Assembly: GCF_026914185.1 (NCBI RefSeq)
Contig: NC_070563.1
Span: 7,585,001-7,649,000, forward strand
DNA: 64,000 nt
DNA from: Puccinia triticina
Lineage: Eukaryota > Basidiomycota > Pucciniomycetes > Pucciniales > Pucciniaceae
Reading direction: 5' to 3'
Shown here in pieces: positions 10,887-23,002 of the stretch (position 1 is its first letter; every line of letters begins with the position of its first letter). The notes under the pieces were generated by a model. It searched no databases and was not told where the DNA came from. It worked only from the letters and a program-made list of their open reading frames with translations. The translations under genes were made by a program, and so were the position numbers.

Positions 10887-11652
10887 GGCCCCGTTTGGCA
10901 GCAATCATGTTATGTGATGTTGTGCACTTACCTAATGTGATGCACATCACTCTTGAATTTCATATCTTTCAACATAACACGAGTGTTTGGCTGCCACTCG
11001 CATCATACAGCTTGCCTACATAACAAGCTCCATGGCCGGTAAATACCGGCCATCGAGCGTACATACCGGCAAGGCCAATCAAGTGTTTAACTCCTCTCAA
11101 CAATGGCCGGTACACGGTCATCAAAGGGAATACAGAGTCCCTTTTGGGGAACACATAGTCCCATCAATGACCATTGGTCATTGATGGGAATACATGGTCC
11201 CTTGGATGACCAATGGTCATTGAGAAGAATATGTACACAGTCCCTTTGATGACCAATGGTCATTGAGGAGATTACATAGTCCCTTCAATGACTGATGGTC
11301 ATTGATGGCCGATTGTGTTGGATTGGTCATCAATCTCAATGACCGTTTCCATTGATTGGAGTGTGTACTCCGCTTGGTGACCGGTACAAAGTCTGTACTG
11401 GCCATCAAGGTGAGTAACAGAGGTGGAGTTGGGGGTGTGTTGTGTAAGGGTGCCAATATCACCCCAAATACACCCCCAGGGGTACTATATCGGAAATGGC
11501 GGGGATGATGAGGAGTGATGAGGAAACTCGTGATGACCCTCATAACTCCTCAAATCTGCCAAACATGCAAGTGATATGATATGGGCCTCATTGAGGCCCG
11601 GTTATAGAAAAGCAGTGGTTATTACATAACATCACTGCTACCAAACGGGGCC
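10887..11652. mobile_element. PIF/Harbinger-like non-autonomous element (TTA target duplication)
   Basis: The left end GGCCCCGTTTGGCAGCA and right end TGCTACCAAACGGGGCC are terminal inverted repeats. Each is flanked by TTA (10884-10886 and 11653-11655), the 3-bp duplication and GGCC(N)nTGTTTGG-like end known for PIF/Harbinger and Tourist MITEs. The interior (about 11100-11310) is a degenerate tandem array of units containing GACCAATGGTCATTGA with a CAGTCCCTT-type segment. There is no transposase. Confidence 0.8.
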
Positions 11653-11979
11653 TTAAGAATGACAGGTCTCTTGTCAATACAAAAAATGGGAATACATACT
11701 ACGGACATATGATTCCAAATCTTGTTTTCATGTGTTCAGGCCAGGCAGGCTATCCGGGGAACATCAGACCGGATATAGGCTCTTGGGTGAATTTTCACAT
11801 CCAATTTTTTTGCAAGGGATGGGGGTAGCTGTTATTTTCAAAACATCACAATATGTAGATACAAATTTTGATTCCAAAGGTGCCAGGGGCTGTGAGGAAA
11901 TTGGAGGTGTACCCGGTGATACATGGGTTCAAAAGGAATTTTGGACAATTGGCTGGGCAGCCTCAAGCCAAATCTGGGA

Positions 11980-12036
11980 CATTGGGCACAAGTCCCTCCT
12001 TCGGAGGTTGCTGCGCTCCCCCAAGGAGGGACTTGT
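11980..12036. repeat. Strong hairpin, CACAAGTCCCTCCTT arms
   Basis: CACAAGTCCCTCCTT and its exact complement AAGGAGGGACTTGTG enclose a loop of about 21 nt, followed by TTAAGT. A related hairpin followed by ACTTGTGCTAAGCT sits at 17965-18056, and a weaker one at 18560-18640. Confidence 0.6.
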
Positions 12037-12150
12037 GTTAAGTCTGATGATACTGTCACTTCCTTGATCTTTTACAGTGCTGATCTGGCACTTGTGAAGC
12101 TTGTAAATCACTGGGTTCTCCCGGAGAAACATTTTGGACTTCACAAATTA

Positions 12151-12360
12151 GAGATGGCACTTGGCACCCGCCGGCGGGTACCCGCCACACTCCAGCACAT
12201 AATTCTATGTGCTTGCAGGTACCCATTGCACGCGTGCAGCTCCCTACATGTATTTTTACTAAAATGGAACCCCTGGCACCCGCCATGGGCGCCTGCAGGC
12301 GCATAGAATTATGTGCTGAAGTGTGACGGGTACCCGCCGGCGGGTGCCAAGTGCCATCTC
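12151..12360. mobile_element. MITE with long inverted ends, GAGATGGCAC family
   Basis: Ends GAGATGGCACTTGGCACCCG and its complement extend to near-perfect arms of about 45 bp. They are bordered by TA at 12149-12150 and 12361-12362. The interior is another inverted pair around CATAGAATTATGTGC. A diverged relative lies at 26610-26953. The TA duplication suggests Tc1/mariner-type mobilisation. Confidence 0.75.
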
Positions 12361-12469
12361 TATCACAAATGATTCTTTTTTGTAAAGATAGATGATAATA
12401 GATAATGAAATCAAATAAACAAGTTGCATTGGGTTGGAATAGAGCCAGAGAGTTCAATGAAAACAAAAG

Positions 12470-12603
12470 AGGACGGTTCACGTAGGGATTTTTTAACCCT
12501 GCTGATGTTATAAATCAGCCAGCCTTCCCAGCCAAATTGGCTGGGACCGTGGGATAAACTTTATTTTGCTCTTGCTGATTTCGGCCCTACGTGAACCATC
12601 CTA
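12470..12603. mobile_element. MITE, GGTTCACGTAGGG family
   Basis: Ends GGACGGTTCACGTAGGG and CCCTACGTGAACCATCC. Same core (CCCAGCCAAATTGGCTGG ... GGGATAAACTTTATTT ... CTTGCTGAT) as the element at 10461-10595, but with different outermost bases. Confidence 0.75.
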
Positions 12604-13420
12604 ATAGGAGTGTAATATATATTTTTGCCCGCAGTTCACGATTTATCCTGCAAAACAGAAGTCCATGAGAATCTGGTTTTGTCTAAGCCGGTATTCATAC
12701 CTGCCTGTTCAACAAAAGATAGCACTTACAAGTTCACTCGGCTTTGCGCCGTTTGGCTGATTGTTTGCCGCTCAGGTTCACTTCATGGTTGCGCTTCTTC
12801 TTGTGCCCTGCAGAGAAGACCATATTAAGTATTCATTTTGACTAGGCTAGTATTCATGCCAACCTGTTCAATGAAAGAGAAACCCTACAGGCTTGCCTGG
12901 GCGCCCGGTTGTTCCTCCCCAATGGGCAGATTTTGGCCTGGCCGGTTGGCCTCTGTAGCCTACGTTTAGCTTCTGCTTTGAGCTGCGGATTAGAGGATAA
13001 TTGATTTTTTTTCTGGACAAGGCCGGTATTCATGTCAGTTTGTTCAATCAGAGTTGGAAACTTACAGATGCATCCAAATGCACTGACGGCCGCCGGTGTT
13101 TGACTGGTTGCCAAGTAGCTATAGGCGTCTGAGGCGTTTGTTGCTCAGTGGCCGGTCAAGGGGCTGTGACACAGACAGGTTGCTCTACACTGGGGAGGGC
13201 TCAAGTGTTTGACCCAGTTTTCAGTATTGTATTGTAGTTATTGTGAAGCTTCAGACCGGATAACTGAATGACAGTGAATGACATCAAGGCAAACTGGATA
13301 ACATAAATTCCCATTGTTGTATGTATCACATAAATCAATTGTTCTAGCGTCAAGCGCATTTCAGGCATGAGACAGTGAATTTCTTCCAGACCAAGAAACC
13401 TGTAAGACTCTTCCAGTTAT

Positions 13421-13618
13421 GGTATTCAAAATTGCATAAGATTTTTTTACATTAAATCATAAACTGCAATTTTGGCTGGGAGATGTCACTTTAAGCTTTA
13501 CGCACGCTGACATCTCCCAGCCAAAATTGGCTTTATGATTTTATTGCACACTGACATCTCCCAGCCAAAATTGGCTTTATGATTTTATGTAAACAGTGAC
13601 ATGCAATTTTGAATACAT
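13421..13618. mobile_element. MITE with tandem internal repeat
   Basis: Ends GTATTCAAAATTGCAT and ATGCAATTTTGAATAC are inverted. Inside, two tandem copies of TGACATCTCCCAGCCAAAAT plus TGGCTTTATGATTTTAT follow a related reverse copy near 13465-13490. The CCCAGCCAAA(A)TTGGCT palindrome also forms the core of the GTTCACGTAAG MITEs. Confidence 0.6.
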
Positions 13619-13632
13619 GAGTATCAACGCGG

Positions 13633-14118
13633 CAACGGTGGGTTGCTACTTTACGGTTATCAATATCATAACATTATTGTAGCAATTTTTGGTCCCTCTA
13701 CGCTAACCGGACTGGTAGCATTAGCAATGGGGAAATGTGGTGCGATTTCAATATTGCACCGGGCGGGTGTTTTTTTTTCAAGGCCACTACAATATCTATG
13801 GGGAGAGCAGCAGGTATTTATCAACATATTGAGCAAGAAAAGGCCATTTCAGGGCTGATTTGGCCTTTCACTGCTCAATAAAGTGTTGCTCTGCTTGATA
13901 AGGGCCAATTTGACCCTTAATTGCTTAATAAAATGTTAATTTCCTCAATAACACATTACTTTACTAGTAACAGCTGTACAAAAAAAGGCCAGTGACAATA
14001 ACCGTGATGCGGCGATCCGCGCGCTAGCATTAACAATAACTGTAAAACTGTTAGGTGCAGCTTGCTACTCTACTCTACAGCCCCGGTTATCATAGAGTAA
14101 AGTAGCGACCCACTGTTG
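13633..14118. mobile_element. Inverted-repeat element, CAACAGTGGG family, copy A
   Basis: Left end CAACGGTGGGTTGCTACTTT and right end AAAGTAGCGACCCACTGTTG are inverted. The interior is AT-rich with CTCAATAA-type repeats and no coding frame. Related ends occur at 24571/25031 and 27449/29118. Confidence 0.65.
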
Positions 14119-17100
14119 AACGCGGGATGTTGGCCTTTTCCAAGGTCAACGGAATTTTGGTTCAGGCTTGCTTCTCAAGATGAACAAGAGAATAAGATAG
14201 GGATTGTCAATATCTTCAATTCCAGCATAATGTTTGCACCACTTGTAACTGTCTTTCCATTCAAGGAGAGTTGTATGGAGGCTTGGAGCTGACTTGTTGG
14301 CCAACATCTTTTGATTTTGAGAATTTTAGGGCCCAGTTATAAACCAGTTTTGGGATTGTTTTCAAATAAGTTTGAAATCAAAAAATGTTATCTTGGTGGT
14401 ACAGATACAGGGGCCAAAACTGTTTCCATACTGTTTCAAACCAAGTGTAAATTATAAACTCACCACAATGCTGGATGAGTTTCTGGCGCAACTGAATGTG
14501 AGCCTCACACTACCAGTTTCTCCGTTGACAGTTGTCCGTTGTGGTGATCAATCTCGTGGCGCTGGTGGCGCATTCAGTTTCTAGTCATTTTCCTGTTTCA
14601 GTCGCAGTGACAGAAAGATCAAGGCTTCAAGAATTTGGCCAGAATCTCTCAGCATGGGCGCATCAAGATCAATCAGAGCACTCACGCGCGGCGGAACCCT
14701 CAAGATGTTTCAGGATCAGGAATCCCTGTCTTTGTCTTGTTTGTTTGTTTTGTTCCTTTTGTTTTTTTGTTCTGTTCTTTACCTTATGTTGTTTAGTTTC
14801 TAATTGCGCGCGTTGGAGAGGCTTGGTTAGGTGGAGGGTTGGTTTTGTTTCTTATCCTTCTTCTCCTCTTGTTGGTGTTGCGCGTGCAGAGGTGCGCAGG
14901 TGTATGATGACTTTTCCATAACATGTCACAGTCCCCTGAGTCTGAGTTCAGCTCAAACTCAGATGATGGGGCGGCATGGACTTTGTCTGAACCATAAAGT
15001 TTTTTTCCCAGATCATCCATCAACCTCAAGAATCCCAAATCTAAAGTTTATTGATCCTATTGTTTGCCAATATACTCGCGGAGCTTCTGAGTTCATCCTC
15101 TCAGCCCCGCACCAATCCTTTTCTAGATTCCCTTTCTTCAGATCACTTTCCCCGGCTCAGTTTGCCAAACTTTCCTTCCTCTTGAGATCTTCAACATCAA
15201 ACCACCGCCAACGGGAATCTACCTCCCATTGTCTCTCACAAAACCCCCCCACCCCCCCACCAAACGCTATCCATTCAAATCCCAGATCCCTCATTTTTCC
15301 CAGACCACCGTGAAGGCAGCGCACAGCGCACTTTCCCTTCCAGTAACTGCCGACGGCCCAGCACCGGTCGGAGTTCCACACCATCTTGCATGCGCCAAGA
15401 CAATGTCAGTGAGAGCAGTAGCATTCCCGGATGCGGCGGCTTGTTCTGTCTCCTCCAAGATTCCCCCCTCTCTCCCCCTCCCCCCCCCCCCCCTCCCCCC
15501 CCCTCGCCGCTGCCGCCAATCAGAGACAGCTTTTCTTACTATAATGCGCCCATCAGCCGGCAAAACCGCCCAAATTTCTCCTTGTTTTGTCCCTTGCTAT
15601 ATGCTCGCACACAGATCACAAACACTCAATATTGCTTGCCACCCAGCAAACACACCATCATCAGGCTTGGACCTTGTCTGCAGAGATCTTACTTGCATGG
15701 GCTGTGGCGCCCCCGTCTTTCCGGACAACTCTTTCCCGACAACTTTGAGCTCAAGATCCTTGCCAGTCCGTCGTCAACACGTGCTGATTGTCTCTCTGTC
15801 TCTGTGTGTGTGCAGAAAGACTGTTTCTGGCGGTCAAACAATTGCTGGCGCCGGGATGTTTGGCACAAACGACAAGAGCGATCTTCGCTGAGTCTCCCAG
15901 CCGTCCCGGGAGTGTAGAAGGGTGGAAGGCTGAGGGATCCAGCTCCTTGGGGGCGCTGTAACCTTAGGTTCAGCTGCTATATGAACTTTCTCCTCCAAAT
16001 CCTCCTCTGGATGCCAGAGCTCCAAGCCTAACTTCTCACATACCACCACAGCTGTCTCAAGCATCAGACACCAATGGGCAAGGAGCTCTTGTGTTGCACC
16101 TGCGAGCTCATCGCGATCTTGCAGCTCCACCATCTCTCCTCCTCCTCGCCCTCCCAGTAAAACATTGTCAGTCCCTTTGGCTTCTTGTTTGTGCTGTGGA
16201 CCAACTCCGAGGACGGCGATCAGGTCGCATTTTATTGGCAGTCGGACACGCATGAATGCTTGCTTGCTTGTACGCCCATATTGCTTGCTCCTTTTTTCTT
16301 TTTCCTCATGAAGAGAAAGGACACTAAAGTTTTTTTCTTTCTTTTTTTCAAATTGTTGATGGATGATGGAGAGTGCAGGTCTGAACCAGTTACACACGGC
16401 CAGCCAAGTGTCCATCAGCCAGCCGGCGCCAACCATCGGCGCAAGAACAACGACGACTTCAAATCTATCAAGCAATGTTTCTTCCCTGCGCTGTCAATGT
16501 CCGATTGACCTTCTCTTCCGCATTTAACCAACTTGTCACCCTTGTCACACTGGTATACTGTAGGTAAAGGTGCGGGTTTGTATGCTCACAATTACAAGCC
16601 TTTCTTAAGCGCCCACAAGCCTTGAAGCATTCCTCATGCCATTATACTAAATGTAGTTGTAGCAGTGTGTAGACAAGATTTCAGTGGTGTGTAGAGAAAA
16701 TTTCAGCGGCAATATGCACATGTGTTCTGTTCCATCCCTGGGTCTCCAATCAGAAGACAATACAAGAAGAACATCTGTATGTCTGGTGTAAATATATATA
16801 CTGGTTTTTAAGATAGACATGACAATAAAACTAACAGAATGAGCCCTCCCCTTACATGATGAATTTTAAATGATTGATATGAAATCTGGTTTGGAGGAAG
16901 GTGTGATTTTATGATATTTCATTAGCAAATCAATCACACCATGAGAATTGATATTTACAATTCTGCCTGGACCCTTGATTTCAAATAAGCTAAAGTTCCT
17001 CTTCTCAAGGAATCTAGCCTACTGTAACCTGTTCTCTTTGGGTTTTTACTATCCTCATGGTCATCATGTATGATAACTTGTCCCACAAATTTCTATTTGC

Positions 17101-18960
17101 CCCAATAAAGAATATTGGACTCAGGACCCAGGTTATCCTGCTTGCCATGAAATGAGTTGGCCTTCACATAATTGCATTAGTTGAGGTCCCAAGGGGATGA
17201 CAGGCTCTCTCTCCACAGACCTTGGCTAAATTTTCTGTGCCCTTTTAAATCATGATGAATGAAAGACTCACATTTTTATTTTCATAAATATTGATTTGCC
17301 TACAGTGCACACAGATTTAGCCTATGCAGGTTACCAGTAAACAAATACAGATTTCTGAGAAGAGTGGGGGATATGATTAGCAGCAGGCTGAGATTAGCCT
17401 CCCTCATAGGATTTCCAGCTGTAAAAGCTGGGTAGCCTGTCAAGGGAAGAGCTGATTAGAAGAGGGATAGAAGCTGAACCTTGGGCTTTCACCAGGGGGG
17501 GAGGGGGGTTGCCGGCTGGAGCTTCATCCCTGCAGCGGCGTAGCCGCTTTAAACCTTAGTATATTCAAAATCTTTTCAGTTCTTTTTCAACAATATCTCA
17601 GAAAAACATTTACATCTAATTGCAGCATGAATAAACATATAATGGCAGATCCTGTACTTGTGAATAATTTAAGCCACTCTACTTTCTTTTATGTCTTTTA
17701 GACAGAAAACTGATTCCCAGAGTCACAAACCAACAAACCCTCATTTGCAAAACTTGCACATTATTAAATTGTTGAAAATTATCAAGTTCAAAAGATAGTG
17801 ATAGAGAAAATCTGAGTGGGCCATATTGTAGGGAAAATGATATAGCATACAGTACACTTGGGGCAGACCTTGGAAGAGCCTAGAGGCTGGGGGAGGATCT
17901 ACAAAAAATATAGAAAAACCTCCCAGCCAAATGAACTTTCTTCTCCCATGTAAAATTTGTGATAATATACAAGTCCTTCCAAGTCCTTCCCTGTGGGAGG
18001 GGCGGCTTTGCCGCCAGCAACAGCAGTCTCCCACCAGGGGGGACTTGTGCTAAGCTGGGAGTTTTTCTGGCAGGCAAATGTTTTTCCTCCCATTTTCCCC
18101 AACTTCCTGGAGGAAATCCGTTCAGCCAAAATTCCTGATTTTTCTCAATCTTTTGGTTCTACACACGTAATCTAATGCATCTCTAACAATCTTCAAAAAA
18201 TATCAATGTTTTGATTTTTCCCTCATAATTTTGAAAGGATCCCAGGCTTGTTTCAAACCATTAACAATGATCACCTCTGTATAGCTCTAAATGCTCAACT
18301 TTTGTAAAGCATGATATGAGGAATGCAACACATTACAGATCTACATTTCCAGATGATCACTAACATCCAAGAAAAGTAATGTTGTTTGCACAAAAACGGC
18401 AAAAAAATGTTGTGGAACCAAAGCCAAGATTGTTTGCTATATGTGAAAGTTTACGGCATGTCAAATGGCCTGATTTCATGGGAGTTTCAAGCAGATGAGC
18501 TTCAAAAAGGCCTAAAAAGTCACAGCTCTCAGGCCACAGCTGGGGTTGACTTGGCTCACGCGCCCCTCTCTCAGAGGCTTCCTTTGCAAGGCGCCTTTGG
18601 TGCGCTGGGTTCCCCGGCCCCTGAAACAAGGGGATTGTGCTAAGCTAGCCTGTCACAAGGGTCGTAGGTATTTGTGCCTGTCAGGACAGGCCAGCCGGTT
18701 TGTCTCTATAGCCCCAGATGTATTGGGCAGATCTTATACCCGGAAGGGCTATTTGTGATGGTATTGATAGCTGGCCAGCATGATAGTTCAGTGCCAAAAC
18801 CTGCCAATTTGCTAGAAAACTGGCCAGCTTGGCTGTGCAACGGCGGAAACTCATTTTTCCCGCAAGATGTATGTACAGCACAGACGGAGGAAGTCCAATT
18901 TGGATAACACAGAAGGAGGAAACATGCAGTTTCCGATTTTAGGATGTTGAAATGCATCTG
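14119..18960. other. Repeat-derived and unassigned sequence
   Basis: No supported gene. It includes a left end of the GGCCCAGTTATAAACC type at 14328-14350 without a visible partner, and a pyrimidine-rich block with a poly-C run at about 15475-15505. There are two opposing open frames (15229-15891 + and 15834-16475 -) without recognisable domains. AT-rich sequence follows at 16500-17950, with hairpin repeats at 17965-18056 and 18560-18640. Confidence 0.4.
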
Positions 18961-19637
18961 TATTCTCCAGCCACGACTCCGGAGTCCTAACACCACCCTG
19001 TTTGCATTCGGCAGGCCTTCGACAAATTGAAGCCTTCCCGGGACGGCCAATTACTAAATAAGCCAAGCCTTATTGAGGTGCACATTCCGGACTTTAAATA
19101 AACCATCTGCAACAGCTGGAACTTGTGGTAAGTCTCATTCATATACATTTGCTTAAATATTTGGGTACTTGTGCATGCAGACTGTCTATTGCCTTTGCCT
19201 CCTTGTTGATTCATCTGCTTTGAATGCAACCCTTAATTTTGTACAAGCTGACATTGCTTCTTCAACATCCGCAATAGCACACTATGGACTCCCCACAAGA
19301 ATTTTTTTTTTGATTCTGATCTGGAAGAATCTAACATATCCCTGGAACCCAATGAAATCGTTGCCGACACTCCTTCTAGCACCAAACTGGATGGTCAGAT
19401 GAAACGGTGCCTTACTGCGCGTCATGTTTCCATGATAGCCATTGGTGGTTTGTTCTTGACCAATGTGAATTATGAAATTCACTAAGACCCAGCTGAAGAA
19501 AATATTGAGGCATATAGAGCCAGGCAATATACTCTCATGCGCCGTGCTGCGGAGTTAGGCTGACTAGGGGTGAACCTAGTTGATGAGACTTGGCATAACC
19601 TAATATAGATGTATTAGTTCAACCGTTTCTTGTCCAG

Positions 19638-20235
19638 TTTTTTCTCTTCATCTCATTCAACTTGTTTCATCAATTCATTCAACACCTCTTCTCACTCGGT
19701 TCTTTAGGTATGCCTTCGTTTCTCTCATCATTGTGATATCTTTCTCTCTCACTCATCCTCTTGTCTCAGGCACTGAAAGAAAAACTCTAGAAACTGCCAG
19801 CAGTTGACATGTGGCATACTCCAGGGTAACTGCCATTGTAACTCCACATAATTACATCATATCCTTTCATGCACAGTCACTGTGCACGTTGCACAGTGAC
19901 TGTGCATTCACCCTTGGTTGAAATAAACTTTGAGAAAGGCTTGAGTATCACCTCAAGCTTCCTTTGAGCTTCTGCATCTCAACTGCTAGCAGTTTCCAGA
20001 GTTTTTCTTGCAGTGAGGTGTGCCTCCACCCTCTTCCGGTGTTCTTAGCGTGTTGTCTCACTCACAGCATCATGCTGCTATAGGTTGGTTATTGTCCAGT
20101 TGTTTCTCTTCATCTCATTCAACTTGTTTCATCAATTCATTCAACACCTCTTCTCACTCGGTTCTTTAGGTGTGCCTCCACCCTCTTCTGGTGTTCTTAG
20201 CGTGTCGTCTCACTCACAGCATCCTGCTTCTATAG
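19638..20235 (+). repeat. Repeat insertion in intron 1 of the permease pseudogene, with tandem unit and nested MITE
   Basis: A segment with TCTCTTCATCTCATTCAACT and CACCTCTTCTCACTCGGTTC occurs at about 19640-19710 and again at about 20097-20167. GTGTGCCTCCACCCTCTTC with GTGTTCTTAGCGTG occurs at 20018 and 20170. This looks like a duplicated LTR-like or tandem unit. A MITE is nested between the copies. Confidence 0.6.
19771..20015. mobile_element. MITE with 36-bp inverted ends (CACTGAAAGAAAAACTC family)
   Basis: The left arm CACTGAAAGAAAAACTCTAG, continuing to CAGCAGTTG, is mirrored at the right by CAACTGCTAGCAG continuing to TTTTTCTTGCAGTG. Three mismatches occur over about 36 bp. AGG on both sides may be a 3-bp target duplication. 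The centre contains a second small inverted pair, CACAGTCACTGTGCACG. Confidence 0.7.
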
Positions 20236-23002
20236 ACTCCCCTTTGTTATCCATTAGAAAAACCACTGCTCAATCCACCTGCAATAGGTACTATTGGCAC
20301 TGGTTTGTTTGTTGGTTTGGGAAAAGCATTGCATAAAGGCGGCCCCGTTGCCCTTCTTCTCGGGTACGCAATTATGGGTGAGTCAAGTTGGCACTTTCAA
20401 TCCCATCCCAATCCTTGTTTTTGACCAACTTCTGACAATCATTATTGATCATCAGGGGCAACTGACTATAGCATGATGGTGGCGTTGGTCTGTCCGGGTT
20501 TTCTGTGTCGCTGGATTTTGTCAAATGCTTGGCTAATTCACCTATTAATTTTTTTACACGCAATCAAAATTTCAGGGTGAAATGGTCACAATGTTCCCAG
20601 TGCGTGTTTTGGTGCATGGTTTTTGTACCGTTCCCCAAATTCAATTTTGCAACCATAACAATGCATGTTATCCTTATCCTGCCTTTTCTTGCAAACGCCA
20701 GGTTACCGGGGCTTTCATACACTACACCACTCGCTTTGTCGACCCGGCATTGGGTTTTGCAAGTCAGGTTTTTTCAATCTTGACTATTTTTGTGTCATGC
20801 CATGTTGGGTGCAACATGTTGAGCAACATTTTACACTCTATGCATGAATTTTGCGCAACTTTTTCTGGCGGCTCCATTTAAACAAAACAGTTGGTTGGAA
20901 CTATTGGTAAGCATCTAGCTAGTGTTCGCAATGTAAGGCTCTTTTTTGGTGGCCTAATTCAAGTCCATTCCAGGTACTCATTCGCGGTCACTCTACCAAC
21001 TGAGATCACTGTGGTGGGCATTGTGGTATGCAACTCCAGAGTCCATACCTTAAGCCCATAATATCCCCCTCAATTATAAACATGCAGTTATTGTATTTGA
21101 TTTGCAGATCAGGTATTGGACTCAAGATGTTAATCTTGCCATGTCTATTACGATTGTGAGTTTCTGGATGTTAAATCCATTTATTAAACCCTGATTTGAT
21201 TTTGAAAGGTTCTCAATTCCTTGCTTTAAATTTGCAACCTAACCTTTTCAGTTACTAGTTGCTACAATGACTGTCAACTTGTTTGGCGTGAAATGGTATG
21301 GCAAAGTGAGTTGCCTTCTTCCAAATCTGGAGCCAAAAAACCCGTTTTGCACTTTGTCAAGTTGCCATCTTGACAAAGATTTTTGCATCCTCTGCAAAGG
21401 CAGAATTTGTTTTCTGTGGATATTTTTTGATGTATCTCTATCAGATTGGTGGTTTGATATTGATTTGTGTGTGTTTAAAACAGCTGCTGTCAAAGTCATT
21501 TCTATAGTAGGATTGATTATCCTTGGTATCATTCTTGATTTGGGTAAGTCTCAAGCAATATCAACCGTCAATTGAAAATTTTTCCTAAGTCTCTGGTACA
21601 TCTCATAGGCAGTGGTCCAAATTGTGATCTAATTGGATTTAGGTATATTGCGTTAAACGATTCTCCAAGCTACACACCAATTTCAGACAAACTGATTCTT
21701 CAACTTTCAATTCAATAAAAGATACTGGTGTTCACCGGGTCCATTCAACCAATTGAATGAGATCCCTGGATCCACTGGTAGATTTCTAGCCTTCTGGTCA
21801 GTCTTGGCTCAAGCGGTGTTTTCATATCAAGGTATGCAAGATTTTCCAAAAGTAAAAAGAGTAGACTGTTTACTTACACTAGCTAAATGAACATACACAT
21901 TGAAGGTACCAAGATCGTAGCTTTGGTGGCGGGTGAAGCTGAAAATCCGCGGAAAAATGTCCCCAAGGCCATCAACAAAGTTTTCTCTTGTACATTGATA
22001 TTTTATATTGGTAGCATGATAGTCATTTGATTTTTGGTCCCCTATAACTCCCCAGACCTACTGGGTGGTAGTGGTGATGCAACTTCATCACCATTCGTTA
22101 TTGCAATTAAATCAGCAGGTATCTCGACATTACCAGATATTGTGAACGTAGTCATTCTAACGGCAATATTTTCAGCAGCAAATTCAGAGCTATGTAAGCT
22201 TTTCCCATAGTCAATCTGGTCCTTAAGGCATAAGAGAGGCTTCTTAATGGCACCAATGATCCATTTTCTGAATCAGGAGAAATTTTTGTTCTCATATCCT
22301 AACATGCTACTTAAATTATTATCCGCAGATGCTGGTTCCAGAATTTTGTTTGGTTTATCTTCTGATTGTATGGCTCCCTGGATATTTTCTCACTGCACAA
22401 GTAATGGTATTCCGCTTGCTGGTATAGCCCTAACAGCGGCATTTGGACTATTGGCCTACATGAATGTTGCTTCTTCTGGAGCAACTGTTTTTGCATGGTT
22501 TTCAAATATCTCATCCATCTCTGGGCTGGTGACTTGGTGGTCAATCCTACTTGTTAGTTTGCGTGTTTCCCTCAGTCACCTATGAGGCATACTAACCTTA
22601 TGGTGTTTCACTTGCATAGGCTTATATCTGATTTTATCACTGATTGAAATGCAGGGGAGTTGATTGCAATACGCTTGCCTACCAGGCACCTTATCAGCCA
22701 TGGCTATCTTATTTTGGATTTGCCATGTGCACTGCAATCATCATCTTCAATGGTTTTGAGTTATTCTCAAGTGGCAAGTGGTAAGGGTGCTAACTTTACT
22801 CATTGTGTTACTCCTCTCAGTAGCATTCTCCCTAATAATAAAAAATCACCATCTTTAACTTTTCATTTGCAGGTCGATATCCAAATTTGTATCAGTGTAC
22901 ATCTCCCTTCCAATATTTGGCGTGTTTTTTCTTGGATGGAAGACATTCCACAAAACAGCATTTGTCAGACTTGATCAAATGGATTTTGACACAGGCAGGC
23001 GT

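Noticed and set aside
15834..16475. 213-codon minus-strand frame overlapping a 220-codon plus-strand frame (15229-15891)
   Set aside because: Neither has a domain, signal peptide or splice support. Poly-C and low-complexity sequence open the frames, so I left both unannotated.
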